The notes under the pieces were generated by a model. That model was not told the origin of the DNA. It did not search any database and was given only the letters and a program-made list of their open reading frames with translations. Source: Granulicella sapmiensis (lineage in GTDB: Bacteria > Acidobacteriota > Terriglobia > Terriglobales > Acidobacteriaceae). Taken from it: a DNA stretch of 64,000 nucleotides. The stretch is from positions 167,837 to 231,836 of the forward strand of contig JAMFSR010000004.1 of the NCBI GenBank assembly GCA_026225395.1, written 5' to 3'. Shown here piece after piece: positions 42,400 through 52,163 of this stretch. A program made the position numbers and the translations under genes. How positions within the stretch are numbered: the first letter of the stretch is position 1; the number at the start of each line of letters is the position of its first letter.

Positions 42400-45090
42400 A
42401 TGCCCTCGTCCGCGCCAGTCTCGACGGAAACTCTCATTGACGCACTCACCCGGGGCCAATTAACGGTTCTTCCGTCCGCACTCGCCGCCCGCAACCTTCG
42501 CCATCTCTACGACTCCTCCCAGCGTGCCCACAATTTCGCCGCATGGGAACCCGCACCAATCCTCTCCTGGTCCCAGTTCCTCGACAACCTCTGGTCCGAG
42601 GCCATCGTCAACGGTCTCGAAACCCGCCTGCTCCTCAACCAGGCCCAGGAACACTCGCTCTGGCTGGAAGCCATCGCCAGTACAGCCGGCGAATCCACTC
42701 TCACCTCCACCGACTCGCTAGCCACTCTCGCCGCCGAAGCCTGGGCACTCGCTCACGCCTACAACGCCGTCTCCCGCCTTCGTGCCACAGCCACCACGCA
42801 TGACACTCGCACCTTCGCCGCCTGGGCCGAAGCCTTCACCCGCCTCTGCGACCGCAACCAGTACCTCTCTCGCGCCGCCCTCGAGTCTGCCCTCCAGCCT
42901 CACCTCGAGGCACGCACGCTCACCGCACCACAATCCCTCACTCTCGCCGGTTTCCCTGACCTAACACCCGCCCAATCCACCCTCATCGAGTCCCTCCGCA
43001 ACGCCGGAACCGCCATCACCGAACGCTCCCTCTCCGCAGAAGCCTCACCCGGCAGCATCCGCGCCGTCTATACCGCACCCAGCGAGCAAGCCGAGCTCAC
43101 CACCATCGCCCACTGGCTTCGCGACTTCCTCCAGCAGCGCCCGCAAGCCCGCATCGCCATCCTTCTGCCAACGCCCGACGACATCCCGGCCCTCAACTCC
43201 ACCTTCCGCCAGATCCTCGCACCCGAGCTCCAGGCCATTACCGCGGATCCTTCGTCCGCTCCATGGGAAATCCCCTCCGGCAACCCGCTCACCGCCCAGC
43301 CCTTCATCACCACCGCGCTGGACCTCGCCCAATGGGCTCAGTCGCCGCTGGAGCTTGGCAGGGTAAGCGCTCTGCTTCTCTCGCCTTACCTCGGCTCGCC
43401 TGATGACCGCGATCGCACCGCCCAGTTTGATGCCCAGGTCCTCCGCCGTGCGCGCCTGCTCCGCCCCGAGCTCGACCTCACCTCGCTCCTCCGACTCGCC
43501 CAGACCTCCACGCTCGCACCCGCATGGCTGGCCCCGCTCCACCAGTTCCTCGCCCGCTCCGCCAACCTCGACACTCCCCGCACCTACGCCGACTGGGCTG
43601 AGTTCCTCCGCAACCTGCTAACCGCCGCCGTATTCCCCGCTAATCCCGACGCTCTCACCGCCCTCGAGTACCACGCCACGCAAGCCTGGGACGCCCTCCT
43701 CGACCAGCTCTCAACTCTCGACTTCCGCGGCCGTCGCATCCCCTACGCTGCCTTCCTCCACACGCTCAACCGCCAGGCGTCGTCCGCGGTCTTCGCACCA
43801 CCCTCCACCAACGCGCCCATTCAGGTGCTTTCACCCTCATCCGCCGCCGGCAGCACCTTCGACGCCATCATCCTTGCCCGGGCTACCGACGCTAACTACC
43901 CGCCTGACGAACGCCCCAACCCGCTCCTCAGCTATGCCCTCCAATCCACCCTCCGGATGCCCGGCACCAGCCAGTCCCACTCCACCGATCGCGCCCACCA
44001 AAGCCTCACAAGTCTGCTAGCCAGCGCGCCGAACATCCTGGTCACATACACCTCTCACACCCCGGACGCCGCCCAACGCCTCGCCCCGAGTCTCGCCGCC
44101 CTCGACTGGCCCGAGTACATACCGCCCCAGATCGGAGCCGCCACTCCGCCGCTCAAACCAACGCTCACCCCCGACAACCACCCATTACCGCCGCTCCCAT
44201 CGCTCGAAGTCGAGGGAGGCGCCCGCGTCCTCAAGCTGCAGGGCGCCTGCGGTTTCCTGGCCTTCTCGGAGCTGCGCCTTCACTCCACCGAGCTCGACGC
44301 CCAACTCCCGGGCTTCGACGCCCTCGAATCGGGCAACTTTCTCCATCGCGCGCTCCACGCCTTGTGGACAGAAGTCCGCACCCAGGCAAAGCTCCGCGAG
44401 ATGTCTGCTGCCGACCGCGAAAACCTCATCGCCCGCTGCGTCAACCAGGCTGTTTCCACCAAGCTCCGTGTCGAAACCTCATGGGACGCTGCCTACCTGG
44501 ACGTCCAGAAAGAGCGTCTCCGGAACGTCCTCCGCCAATGGGTCGACGAAGAGCTGAAGCGCGGCTCGTTTGAGGTCATCGGCCTCGAGCAATCCGCCGA
44601 CGTCACCGCAGGTCCGCTTACCTTCTCCGTCCGGATCGACCGCGTCGACCAACTGCCTGGCGGTGGCCATCTCTTCGTCGACTACAAGACCGGCTCCGCT
44701 GCCAATCCATCGCAGTGGGACGACACTCGTCCCGAAGAACCCCAGCTCCCGCTCTACTCGCTGTTGTCACAACCGGGAGAGCTCAAAGGTGTGGCCTTTG
44801 CCAAGGTCCGTGCCGGTAAGACCATGGGCTGGCTGGGCTACCAGGCCGACCCTGGCACTCTGCCCATGAAGCGGCCCAAAACCGTCGATCTCGATCTAGC
44901 CATTGAAGCCTGGCGCTCTACGCTGGACAGCCTCGCCACCGATTTTGCCAACGGCGTAGCGGACGTCAACCCGAAAGACTTCGCCATCAACTGCACTCGC
45001 TGCGCGCAACGATTGCTCTGCCGCATCAACCCCGAAGCCTTCCTCGCCAACGAAGATGCCGACGGCGACGAGAACGGAGACGCCGAATGA
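42400..45090 (+). CDS. addB: AddB-like PD-(D/E)XK nuclease with Fe-S staple
   Basis: An 896-residue partner of the AddA helicase in double-strand-break processing. The N-terminal two thirds have degenerate helicase-like segments (TVLPSALAARNLRHLYDSS, RIAILLPTPDDIPAL, VLSPSSAAGSTFDAIILARATD). The C-terminal nuclease domain has GNFLHRALHALW, RIDRVD and LFVDYKTG. Four Cys match the AddB iron-sulfur pattern: Cys617, then Cys865-x2-Cys868-x5-Cys874. It is shorter than Bacillus AddB (about 1160 residues). Its stop overlaps the addA start by 4 bp (ATGA), so the two are translationally coupled. No close recC or recD is present, which supports AddAB over RecBCD. Confidence 0.88.
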   Translation: MPSSAPVSTETLIDALTRGQLTVLPSALAARNLRHLYDSSQRAHNFAAWEPAPILSWSQFLDNLWSEAIVNGLETRLLLNQAQEHSLWLEAIASTAGESTLTSTDSLATLAAEAWALAHAYNAVSRLRATATTHDTRTFAAWAEAFTRLCDRNQYLSRAALESALQPHLEARTLTAPQSLTLAGFPDLTPAQSTLIESLRNAGTAITERSLSAEASPGSIRAVYTAPSEQAELTTIAHWLRDFLQQRPQARIAILLPTPDDIPALNSTFRQILAPELQAITADPSSAPWEIPSGNPLTAQPFITTALDLAQWAQSPLELGRVSALLLSPYLGSPDDRDRTAQFDAQVLRRARLLRPELDLTSLLRLAQTSTLAPAWLAPLHQFLARSANLDTPRTYADWAEFLRNLLTAAVFPANPDALTALEYHATQAWDALLDQLSTLDFRGRRIPYAAFLHTLNRQASSAVFAPPSTNAPIQVLSPSSAAGSTFDAIILARATDANYPPDERPNPLLSYALQSTLRMPGTSQSHSTDRAHQSLTSLLASAPNILVTYTSHTPDAAQRLAPSLAALDWPEYIPPQIGAATPPLKPTLTPDNHPLPPLPSLEVEGGARVLKLQGACGFLAFSELRLHSTELDAQLPGFDALESGNFLHRALHALWTEVRTQAKLREMSAADRENLIARCVNQAVSTKLRVETSWDAAYLDVQKERLRNVLRQWVDEELKRGSFEVIGLEQSADVTAGPLTFSVRIDRVDQLPGGGHLFVDYKTGSAANPSQWDDTRPEEPQLPLYSLLSQPGELKGVAFAKVRAGKTMGWLGYQADPGTLPMKRPKTVDLDLAIEAWRSTLDSLATDFANGVADVNPKDFAINCTRCAQRLLCRINPEAFLANEDADGDENGDAE

Positions 45091-48000
45091 GTCCCGTCCT
45101 CCAATTCCCATCCGCAACGCCGTCCGCGCCCTCTGATGTTGGCGCACGCGAGCAGGCGCTTGACACCCGCACCTCCTGCATCGTCGAAGCCCCTGCCGGC
45201 TCCGGCAAAACCGGTCTGCTGATGCAGCGCTATCTCAAGCTGCTGGCCGAGGAGAGCGTTGCCGAACCCGAAGAAGTCCTCGCCATCACGTTCACCAACA
45301 AAGCCACCGCCGAGCTTCGTGAGCGGATCGTTGAGCAGCTACAACACGCGGAGGAACCGCTGCCGGCCGATGCAAAGGACTTCGACCGCGACACCCGCGC
45401 GCTCGCCGCCGCCGCCGTCGACCGCTCCAGCGAGCTCCACTGGCATATCCTCGACCGACCGCAACGCCTGAACATCCGCACCATTGACTCCATCTGCGCG
45501 GAGATCGCCAACGGCCTTCCCCTGTTGTCGGGCTCCGGAGGGCCACACAAGCCTACGCCGGACGCCTTCCCTCTTTACCGCCTTGCGGCGCAGCGCACCC
45601 TCATGCAGCTGGGCGGTCCGGACACCGCACTCCATCAAGCCCTGCGCACCGTCCTGCTGCACCGCGACGCCAGCCTTCCCGACGTCGAGACCCTGCTGGC
45701 CGAGATGCTTGCCCAGCGCGAACAGTGGGGTGACATCATCCCGCTCAACCCGACCGACCTCGCCGACGCCAACCTCGACACCGGAATCCGCCTCAAGCTC
45801 GAACGCGCTCTCGAATCCATTGTCTGCTCCACGCTTTCTCGCGCCGCCAGCCTTATGCCCTCGGGTTTGCTGCATGAGCTGAGCGCGCTTGCCGCTCAAC
45901 TGGGCCTCAACCCTGGCTACAACGGTGAAGACTCGCCAATCGCTTTCTGCTCCAACCTGAAATCGCCGCCCGAAGAGGCCGCCGACCATCTCGATCACTG
46001 GCAGGCGCTGATCTCGCTGCTGCTAACCAAAGAAGGCGACTGGCGCAAGAGCTTCAACGTCAACGTCGTGAAGTTCGCGATGAGCAAGGCAGAGAAAACA
46101 TCCCTTCAAACTCTCATCGACACGCACAAGACCGATGCTTTGTGCGCCGCTCTCTGCGACGTTCGCAATCTGCCCCCTGCCCGTTACCCCGATGACCAAT
46201 GGGCCGTCGCGAAATCTCTTTTCCACGTTCTCCGCCGCGGTCTTGCCGAGCTCAAAGTTCTCTTCTCCGAACGCTCCGAGTGTGACTTTACTGAGCTTGC
46301 CATTGCCGCCCGCGAAGCCCTCGCCGCCACCACGGATGACTCCGCCGTCGATCTCGCTCTCACCGGCGGCCGTCTCCGCCATCTGCTCGTCGACGAGATG
46401 CAGGATACCTCCGCTGCGCAGTACGAGCTCATCCATCTCCTCACCCGTTCCTGGGACGGCGCCACCCAAACGCTCTTTCTTGTCGGTGACCCTAAGCAGT
46501 CCATCTACCTCTTCCGCCAGGCCCGCGTCGAACGCTTCCTCCGCACCATGCGCGACGGCTGCCTCGGCGAAATCCCCCTGGCGGCACTGCGCCTCACCTC
46601 AAACTTTCGCTCTCAGGCGACGCTGGTCAAGGACTTAAACAAAACCTTCCAGCTGCTCTTCCCATCTCTCGAAGAGATCGATCAAACTCACAATGTCGTC
46701 GACGTTCCATTCGTCGCAGCTACCGCGACGAAGCAAGCTACCGAATCTCTCAGCATTCAGTGGCATGCCGCCGTTCCCGGTGAGGAAGAGCTCGACAGTC
46801 CACCGACGGGCGACCCTAAGCGCGACCACGAACTCCAGCAGGCCCGCGACATACGCGGTGTCGTCCAGCACTGGATGGCGCAGCCACTCCCGGCCGGACG
46901 CAGCAAGCCATGGAGCATCGCCATCCTTGCCCGCAACCGCTCGCATCTCGCGCCCATCGTCGCCGAGCTTAAGCGCTCCAACATCCCTTATCGCGCCGTC
47001 GATATCGATCCCCTCGCCGACCGTCCGGAAGTGCTCGACGTGTTCGCGCTGACCCGCGCCATACTCCATCCGGCGGACCGTGCCGCGTGGCTCGCCGTGC
47101 TGCATGCTCCATGGTGTGGTCTTGGTCTCGCTGACATGCTGGCCCTCACCGGCGAAGGCACCGCGGCTGATCCCTGTGCCACCATCGCTTCCCTTGTGGC
47201 TGCTCACTACGATGACCTCAGCCCTGAAGGCCAGCAACTCCTCAACCGTGCGTGGCCCGTTCTTACCGCGGCCGTCGACACACTCGGCCGCGATCCGATT
47301 GCCACTCACATCGAGCGAACGTGGCGTTCCCTCGGCGGCGACGCCCCGCTCACACAGGCCGAGCAAACCAACGTCCTCCGCTTCCTCGATGTCCTGCGCG
47401 AAGTCCAGACTGAAGCCAGCTTCGTCGAGCTTGCGGTTCTCAAGTCTCGTCTGCAGAAGCTTTATGCCGAACCCGCATCCGGTGAAGTCGCGGTAGAGCT
47501 TCTGACCATCCACAAAGCCAAGGGCCTGGAGTGGGACGTCGTCCTCGTCCCGGGCCTGGAGCGCCGCTCCGGAAACTCTACCGCCGACCTACTCAATTGG
47601 CTCGAAATCGATAACGCGCCCGTCGACGCCTCGCCGGTGATCCTTGCGCCGATCTGGAGCAAAGGCAGCGACTCCGACAAGCTCAACCAGTGGCTCAACA
47701 AGGCCAAGGAAGCCCGCGAGAACGCCGAGCGGAAGCGGCTCTTCTACGTCCTCTGCACACGCGCCCGCGAAGAGCTCCACCTTTTCGCCGCGACAGCCCG
47801 GAAGCAGGATGGCAGCTTCGCCACCCCCGTACACGGCAGCCTGCTCAAAGCCGTCTGGCCAGCCGCTGAGGAATCTTTCAACTCCCTGGCCGCACCATCC
47901 GGTTTTGCATCCGCACTCCAGCAATCCCTCGAAGACCAGGACGGTGAGAATGGAACCCACGCTCCGCTCGCCCTGGCCGCCTCCGCAGCGCCGTTTCCTC

Positions 48001-48695
48001 CGCCCCAAATCCAACGGCTCCCGCTGGACTTCAACCCCCTCGCCCGCTTCACGGAAGCAGCCGCTAACAAGCTCCCCTACCTTCCAGCATCTACACTCAA
48101 GCGCTCACCTTCCTTCGATCGCCCCGAGGGCAGCTTCGCCGTTCGCGCCTTCGGCAACGTCGTCCATCGCTATCTCCAGGTTCTCTCCGACCGGCTCCTC
48201 ATAACCAGCACCGACGACCTCCAGATCGAGCTCTCAACATGGGAACCCCGTCTGCTCGCCAGCCTGCGCGGCGAAGGCCTCTCGCCCGCACTCTGCCAGC
48301 GCGAAGCGTCGCGTGCGCTGGCTGCGCTTACACGCGCACTCGCGGATCCGGTCGGCGCGTGGATCCTCTCGCCACAACCCTCCGCTGCCACGGAGCGCTC
48401 GCTTACCTACGCCTCGCCCGCGGCGCCGGCTCTTCGCGTCGATCGCACCTTCCTTGCAGCCGCCGATCCCCTCATCGTGGGCAACAGCCACCTGTGGATC
48501 GTCGACTTCAAAACCACCGAACAGGGCTCCCGTTCCGACGCCGCCTTCGAGGCCGCCGAGCGTGCGAAGTACACCGCCCAGCTCGAAAGCTATGCTGCTG
48601 CGGCACATACCCTCACCGAAACTGAAACACCCATCGTTCTGGCCCTCTATTACCCACTCATCCCGCGCCTGATCCACTGGAAGTTCAGACCGTAA
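45087..48695 (+). CDS. addA: AddA-like UvrD/Rep helicase-nuclease
   Basis: A 1202-residue SF1A helicase fused to a RecB-type nuclease. Walker A is EAPAGSGKT (34-42), motif Ia ITFTNKATAELRERI, Walker B LLVDEMQDTSAAQ, motif III LVGDPKQSIYLFRQA, motif IV LTSNFRS, motif V LTIHKAKGLEWDVVLVPGL, and motif VI RLFYVLCTRAREELHL. The C-terminal PD-(D/E)XK domain has GNVVHRYLQ, RVDRTF and LWIVDFKTTEQGS with the catalytic Asp and Lys, and a later QLESYAAA. With AddB it unwinds and resects broken DNA ends to load RecA, until a Chi-like sequence is met. Complete motifs; no frameshift. Confidence 0.93.
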   Translation: MSPVLQFPSATPSAPSDVGAREQALDTRTSCIVEAPAGSGKTGLLMQRYLKLLAEESVAEPEEVLAITFTNKATAELRERIVEQLQHAEEPLPADAKDFDRDTRALAAAAVDRSSELHWHILDRPQRLNIRTIDSICAEIANGLPLLSGSGGPHKPTPDAFPLYRLAAQRTLMQLGGPDTALHQALRTVLLHRDASLPDVETLLAEMLAQREQWGDIIPLNPTDLADANLDTGIRLKLERALESIVCSTLSRAASLMPSGLLHELSALAAQLGLNPGYNGEDSPIAFCSNLKSPPEEAADHLDHWQALISLLLTKEGDWRKSFNVNVVKFAMSKAEKTSLQTLIDTHKTDALCAALCDVRNLPPARYPDDQWAVAKSLFHVLRRGLAELKVLFSERSECDFTELAIAAREALAATTDDSAVDLALTGGRLRHLLVDEMQDTSAAQYELIHLLTRSWDGATQTLFLVGDPKQSIYLFRQARVERFLRTMRDGCLGEIPLAALRLTSNFRSQATLVKDLNKTFQLLFPSLEEIDQTHNVVDVPFVAATATKQATESLSIQWHAAVPGEEELDSPPTGDPKRDHELQQARDIRGVVQHWMAQPLPAGRSKPWSIAILARNRSHLAPIVAELKRSNIPYRAVDIDPLADRPEVLDVFALTRAILHPADRAAWLAVLHAPWCGLGLADMLALTGEGTAADPCATIASLVAAHYDDLSPEGQQLLNRAWPVLTAAVDTLGRDPIATHIERTWRSLGGDAPLTQAEQTNVLRFLDVLREVQTEASFVELAVLKSRLQKLYAEPASGEVAVELLTIHKAKGLEWDVVLVPGLERRSGNSTADLLNWLEIDNAPVDASPVILAPIWSKGSDSDKLNQWLNKAKEARENAERKRLFYVLCTRAREELHLFAATARKQDGSFATPVHGSLLKAVWPAAEESFNSLAAPSGFASALQQSLEDQDGENGTHAPLALAASAAPFPPPQIQRLPLDFNPLARFTEAAANKLPYLPASTLKRSPSFDRPEGSFAVRAFGNVVHRYLQVLSDRLLITSTDDLQIELSTWEPRLLASLRGEGLSPALCQREASRALAALTRALADPVGAWILSPQPSAATERSLTYASPAAPALRVDRTFLAAADPLIVGNSHLWIVDFKTTEQGSRSDAAFEAAERAKYTAQLESYAAAAHTLTETETPIVLALYYPLIPRLIHWKFRP

Positions 48696-48813
48696 ATCTA
48701 CCCCTTTCGCGCCGCAATCTCCCCCATAAGCCGCACGCTCCAGAGCACAAATCCATCGACCCCCGGTGGTACCCTTATGGCAATTATCGGTGATGAATAG
48801 AGGAAAGGAAACC

Positions 48814-49185
48814 ATGCCTCAACCCCGTCGCCTGGTCCTCTGCGTGGACGACGAAACCGTGGGGCTTCAGGTCCGAAGAATGATCCTCGAACGCGCCGGC
48901 TATAAGGTCCTTACCGCGCATGACGGTCCCAGCGGACTCGACGCTTTCGTCGAGCATCCCATCGACGCGGTTGTGCTCGACTATGCCATGCCCGGAATGG
49001 ATGGTGGCCAGGTCGCCGCCCACATGCGTGCCAAGAAACCTCAGGTTCCCATTCTCCTGCTGTCTGCCTACATGACTCTCCCGCCTGACGTCACCCGGCA
49101 TGTCGACATCTACATGACCAAGGGAGAAGGCGCTCCTATGCTCTTGCAAAAGCTCAACGGTCTTTTTCCGGGCCAGACCCACTAA
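48814..49185 (+). CDS. Single-domain response regulator
   Basis: A 123-residue receiver (REC) domain without output domain. I start at ATG 48814, preceded by AGAGGAAAGGA; the longer frame upstream is not needed. Acidic pocket CVDDE near the N-terminus, phospho-acceptor Asp56 in AVVLDYAMPGMDGG, Ser in LLLSAYM and Lys in YMTKGEG are present. The beta4-alpha4 region and TRHVDIYMTKGE are normal. It lies 30 bp before a hybrid-free histidine kinase, so the two likely form a two-component pair in which the regulator acts by protein contact, for example as phosphate shuttle to other partners. Confidence 0.88.
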   Translation: MPQPRRLVLCVDDETVGLQVRRMILERAGYKVLTAHDGPSGLDAFVEHPIDAVVLDYAMPGMDGGQVAAHMRAKKPQVPILLLSAYMTLPPDVTRHVDIYMTKGEGAPMLLQKLNGLFPGQTH

Positions 49186-49215
49186 CGCCCGCCGCATCTC
49201 AAGAGGCGTACCAGC

Positions 49216-51033
49216 GTGAATCTTCGCCAACTCAACCGGATTCTGTTGCAGACCCTACTCGTTCCGGTGGTCGCGCTGTTCTTCGTCGCCGGTGTGCTCG
49301 CGCTGCAGATTCGCAAAGCCGAACTCACCGTGGCTCACATGCAGGCCGCCGGCGACAACATCTCCACCGCAACCCGCGTCGCACAGCTCACCGTCAATGA
49401 AGACAACGGTATCCGGGGCTTCCAGCTCACCTCCAACGACATCTTCCTGCAGCCCTACAGAAACGCCCAGCTTCCGCTGCAGAGGGGCCTTGCGCAGCTT
49501 CGAGAAGGCATCGCCAAACAGGGCGGCGACCCGCACATGGTCGACGATCTCGTGCTCGCGCACGATACCTGGCGCATTGCCTTCGCCGAGCCCATCATTC
49601 AGTCCACCATCAACGGCACCGATACCCGCGATACCGGTCTCAACCTCCGCGCCAAGGCCCAGATGGACCAGGTCATCTCCGTCATTGCCCGCATTATCAC
49701 CGCGGAGCAGCGGCAACGGGCCGAAGACGTCCGCACATGGCGCCGGCAGGTCCGCCAGACCCTGCAGATTCTCGTCGTGCTCGCCGTCTTCATCGGCCTC
49801 GCCATCGGCATCTCCGCGCGCAACCGCCTGCACCGGGTCTCCGATGCCTTTCAAGGCACGCTCGAAGAGGTCCGGCACAACGCCCAGCTTACCTACGACT
49901 CCGAGCAGCGCCTTCGCACCATGCTGACGTCCATCGGCGAGGGCATCATCGTCTGCGATATCCAGGGCAAGGTCGAACTCCTCAACACGGTAGCCGAGCA
50001 GCTCACGGGATGGTCCCTCGCCGACGCTCTTCACGAGCCAGTCGACAAGATCTTCCACCTCGTCAACGAATCCACCCGCGAGGACCTTGAAGCTCCTGCA
50101 GCAAGCTTCCCTCAGTTGCCACTTCCCGCAAGGTCGCCCGGTCACGACTCGCTCGCCAACCACCCTATCCTCATCCGCCGCGACGGCACCGAGATCCCCA
50201 TCAACGAAAGCGAAGCCCCCATTACCGACCGCTCCGGCAAGCTCGCCGGTGTGGTCATCGTCTTCCGCGACATCACCGAGCAGCGCCGAGCGCAGACCAC
50301 GCTGCTCGCCACGGAAAAGCTGGCTGTCGCCGGGCGTCTCGCAGCCACGCTTGCGCACGAGATCCACAATCCGCTCGATGCCGTCATCAACCTGCTCTAT
50401 CTCATGAGGAGCAATCCCACCGCTGCCGAAACAGAGCAGTTCCTCGACCTCGCCAGCAAGGAGCTGGACCGCGTGGCGCAGATCAGCCGTGCGATGCTCG
50501 GCATGTATCGCGAATCCAAAGAGCCCGTCGCGGTGGACATCGAAGAGATGCTCACCAGCATCCTTCTCCTACTCGACCGGCAGATGCGGCAGGCGCAGGT
50601 CCGTCTCCGCGCGGAGTTCGCTCCGGGCGCCGTGGTGATTGGCTACCCTGCCGAGCTTCGCCAGGTCTTCATCAACCTGCTGACCAACGCCGCGGATGCT
50701 TCCGGCGTCGACGGCCTCATCGAGTTGAAGACGGAAATCTGCGCGGAACGCCGCCGCAATTCGCGCTCGCCGGAGATTGAACCCCGCCCCGCCGGTGTAT
50801 CCATCACCATCACCGACCAGGGCGAAGGCATCGACGCCCAAACCCTGCCAAAGCTCTTTCAACCCTTCTTCACCACCAAGGGTGAACATGGCACCGGTCT
50901 CGGCCTGTGGGTTAGTCAGGGCATCGTGCAAAAGCACAATGGCACCATCACCATCAAGAGCAGCACCGCCTCGGAAAGCCACGGGACCACCGTAACCGTC
51001 TTCCTTCCGCGCGGCGAAGCCGTCTTCGCTTAG
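49216..51033 (+). CDS. CHASE3/PAS sensor histidine kinase
   Basis: A 605-residue membrane sensor from GTG 49216 (GAGGCG upstream). TM1 (LLVPVVALFFVAGVLAL) and TM2 (TLQILVVLAVFIGLAIGIS, about 178-196) enclose a CHASE3-type four-helix sensor, whose NEDNGIRGFQLTSND motif is typical. A coiled linker leads to a PAS domain (RLRTMLTSIGEGIIVCDIQGKVELLNTVAEQLTGW), then HisKA with His381 in LAHEIHNPLDAV, and a HATPase domain with NLLTNAADAS (N box), DQGEGID (G1), FFTTKGEHGTGLGLWVS (F and G2). The signal is unknown. The last 4 bp overlap the end of the convergent ltaE gene. Confidence 0.92.
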   Translation: MNLRQLNRILLQTLLVPVVALFFVAGVLALQIRKAELTVAHMQAAGDNISTATRVAQLTVNEDNGIRGFQLTSNDIFLQPYRNAQLPLQRGLAQLREGIAKQGGDPHMVDDLVLAHDTWRIAFAEPIIQSTINGTDTRDTGLNLRAKAQMDQVISVIARIITAEQRQRAEDVRTWRRQVRQTLQILVVLAVFIGLAIGISARNRLHRVSDAFQGTLEEVRHNAQLTYDSEQRLRTMLTSIGEGIIVCDIQGKVELLNTVAEQLTGWSLADALHEPVDKIFHLVNESTREDLEAPAASFPQLPLPARSPGHDSLANHPILIRRDGTEIPINESEAPITDRSGKLAGVVIVFRDITEQRRAQTTLLATEKLAVAGRLAATLAHEIHNPLDAVINLLYLMRSNPTAAETEQFLDLASKELDRVAQISRAMLGMYRESKEPVAVDIEEMLTSILLLLDRQMRQAQVRLRAEFAPGAVVIGYPAELRQVFINLLTNAADASGVDGLIELKTEICAERRRNSRSPEIEPRPAGVSITITDQGEGIDAQTLPKLFQPFFTTKGEHGTGLGLWVSQGIVQKHNGTITIKSSTASESHGTTVTVFLPRGEAVFA

Positions 51034-52052
51034 CTGAGCATCTCCTGCAACACGCCAGCAGCAAACACACAATCCTCGCGGCTCACGTCAAAGTGAGTGA
51101 CGAGACGAACATCTTTCGGCCCGATCGCACTGGAAAGAATTCCCTTCGCCTTCAACCCGGCAACTAACACCGGGGCATCGCCGCACGAAAACATCACGAT
51201 ATTCGTCTGCACGCCCTCGATATCGATCGAGCCGCCGGCGCTTGCATCGATAGCTTCAGCTAATAGCCGCGCGTTGGCATGATCCTCACCGAGCCGCTTC
51301 GGCATCTCTTCGAGCGCAATCAGCCCGGCTGCCGCGAGTACTCCTGCCTGCCGCATTCCACCGCCCAGAGCCTTGCGAAACACCCGCGCGCGCTCGATAT
51401 GCTTCTTCGATCCCACAAGCATTGAACCGACCGGCGCGCCCAATCCCTTTGACAGGCAAAACATCACGGTGTCGAAACCGCTCGTAATTTTCGCCACGTC
51501 AGTTCCCAGCGCCGTAGCCGCGTTGAACACGCGTGCTCCATCCAGATGCACCGGCAAGCCAGCCTCTTTGGCTCCGGCCCAAATTTCTTCGAGAACCGGC
51601 AGCGGCGTAACCGTCCCACCTGCGATGTTGTGTGAGTTCTCCAGCCACACGAGTCCCGTCTGTGCGCGGTAATAAATCTTCGGCGCAATCTTGGAAGCAA
51701 TAAGCTCCCAGTTCAAAATCCCACGCTCACCCGCAACAGTCCGCGTTGTAGCGCCCGCATAGGAAGCCACCATCCCCATCTCCCAATCGAGAATGTGCGA
51801 CCGCGCTTCACAGATCAGCTCCTGGCCGGACTCAAGATGCAGCCGCGCCGCGATCAGGTTCCCCATCGAGCCCGTTGGCACAAAGATCGCCGCCTCCTTG
51901 CCAAACACCTCAGCCGCCCGCGTCTCCAGTTGATTGATCGTCGGGTCCTCGTGATACACATCGTCGCCAACCTCGGCAGCCGCCATCGCTGCCCGCATCG
52001 CCGCGGTAGGCCGTGTCACCGTATCACTGCGCAGATCGATCAATCTATCCAT
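51030..52052 (-). CDS. ltaE: Low-specificity L-threonine aldolase
   Basis: A 340-residue PLP enzyme of fold type I that cleaves L-threonine or L-allo-threonine to glycine and acetaldehyde. Characteristic segments are IDLRSDTVTRPTAAMR, GDDVYHEDPTINQLE, the catalytic lysine in FCLSKGLGAPVGS, LENSHNIAGGTV and HLDGARVFNAA. I choose ATG 52052, which has GGAGAGGA immediately upstream; an ATG four codons earlier lies in the ribosome site. Single gene, convergent to the histidine kinase (4-bp overlap). No glycine-cleavage genes are nearby. Confidence 0.93.
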   Translation of the reverse strand: MDRLIDLRSDTVTRPTAAMRAAMAAAEVGDDVYHEDPTINQLETRAAEVFGKEAAIFVPTGSMGNLIAARLHLESGQELICEARSHILDWEMGMVASYAGATTRTVAGERGILNWELIASKIAPKIYYRAQTGLVWLENSHNIAGGTVTPLPVLEEIWAGAKEAGLPVHLDGARVFNAATALGTDVAKITSGFDTVMFCLSKGLGAPVGSMLVGSKKHIERARVFRKALGGGMRQAGVLAAAGLIALEEMPKRLGEDHANARLLAEAIDASAGGSIDIEGVQTNIVMFSCGDAPVLVAGLKAKGILSSAIGPKDVRLVTHFDVSREDCVFAAGVLQEMLS

Positions 52053-52163
52053 TCCTCTCCTCATCCCAAAACTTTAGCTAAAACCCTCTGAGCTCAAAGC
52101 TCGTATAAGCCCCATGCAGCCGATGCACAGGAACCAAACCTCACTCCTCAAACCTTCCTACCC

